DNA of 64,000 nt from JBLZUR01 sp048565625. Lineage in GTDB: Bacteria; Pseudomonadota; Alphaproteobacteria; Sphingomonadales; Sphingomonadaceae. The stretch spans positions 1,550,001-1,614,000 of the forward strand of contig NZ_JBLZUR010000002.1 in NCBI RefSeq assembly GCF_048565625.1, read 5' to 3'. Shown here piece after piece: positions 63,808 to 64,000 of the stretch (the first letter of the stretch is position 1; each line of letters opens with the position of its first letter). The notes beneath the pieces are model-generated. The model did no database searches and was not told where the DNA came from. It was given only the letters and a program-made list of their open reading frames with translations. The position numbers were made by a program, and so were the translations under genes.

Positions 63808-64000
63808 TTAACGGTTGGTAAGCGGCGCCAGTTCGTAAGTGTCGCCTTCCGCCGAAACGGACCAGCCCTGTTGCGCGGCGAAGGCGGCGACTTCGGCGGC
63901 GGCGCGGGGATCGTCGGCGAGGAGGCGGACGCTGTCCGGCATCTCCTGCCGGATCGCGCGGGCGAGGCGGAGGACCGGCCAGGGGCAACGCATTCCGCGC
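63808..64000 (-). CDS. TusA-like sulfurtransferase, 5' end outside window
   Basis: At least 63 residues visible. The frame runs off the window end: codons at 63994-63999 encode RG immediately before MRCPWPVLRLARAIRQ, the TusA family CPxP motif, whose cysteine carries persulphide sulphur. The rest (DPRAAAEVAAFAAQQGWSV) resembles other TusA-domain proteins of alphaproteobacteria. It converts or relays sulphur in tRNA thiolation or related routes. Only the C-terminal part can be judged. Confidence 0.75.
   Translation of the reverse strand, partial: RGMRCPWPVLRLARAIRQEMPDSVRLLADDPRAAAEVAAFAAQQGWSVSAEGDTYELAPLTNR

Overview
The window looks like chromosomal DNA of a Sphingomonas-like alphaproteobacterium (Sphingomonadales). 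It is GC-rich and carries alphaproteobacterial gene neighbourhoods: rpsT-dnaA, mutM, ubiE-ubiB, yqeY-dnaG-rpoD, pyruvate dehydrogenase E1 beta with a fused lipoyl domain, GatCAB split into gatCA and gatB, and a DUF4170 gene. It also carries several families of palindromic interspersed repeats of the kind common in sphingomonads. Species cannot be named from sequence alone. No rRNA, tRNA or CRISPR array was found.

Layout. 1-4423: tmk-holB-metG-TatD-MBL hydrolase, one co-directional block with overlapping stops and starts. 4424-9071: the only clearly accessory region. A dif-like XerC/XerD site (4438-4465) is followed eight bases later by a 4.4-kb element (4474-8892). The element is bounded by about 47-bp imperfect inverted repeats and a 7-bp target duplication AGTTCTC. 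It encodes an ISNCY/IS1202-type DDE transposase and contains about 1.5 kb of non-transposase DNA, including the 3' end of a TrlF-like/ABC-type ATPase, and a nested complete IS3-family IS (6990-8230) that lacks a target duplication. 9072-22653: NTF2-like protein, thiolase, CvpA, RadA, a heat-shock gene with a sigma32-type promoter and a candidate RNA thermometer, Smr-MltA-Tim44, SecB, MurJ, TrpS, a DUF4136 lipoprotein, DnaA and S20. 22750-30483: MutM, UbiE, UbiB, a TetR regulator with two matching operators, a DsbA-like protein, CTP synthase, a small proline-rich protein and a serine-acetyltransferase-like protein. 30483-39461: gatB, a 2-oxoglutarate oxygenase, gatA-gatC, then DUF3089-ruvX-pyrB-pyrC' (inactive dihydroorotase)-Sel1/SPOR. 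39465-47788: pdhA-pdhB, ftsB, eno, a four-gene DUF883/holin/DUF3618 membrane cluster, MlaC, DUF4170, rhomboid, GreA. 47869-64000: carA-(small ORF)-carB, yqeY, GIY-YIG, dnaG, rpoD, a hypothetical, anmK, tyrS, a glycosyltransferase, cytochrome b561, an Hpt protein and a TusA-like gene running off the end.

Most of the window is core information processing (replication, translation, transcription) plus pyrimidine synthesis (carAB, pyrB, pyrC', pyrG), central carbon metabolism (pdhAB, eno, thiolase) and envelope functions (murJ, mltA, secB, mlaC, anmK). The most interesting material is the dif-adjacent nested element. Next are the hsp20 thermometer candidate, the TetR/operator pair, the catalytically degenerate PyrC and the repeats that have become part of genes (smr, the GIY-YIG gene and the ubiB ribosome binding site).
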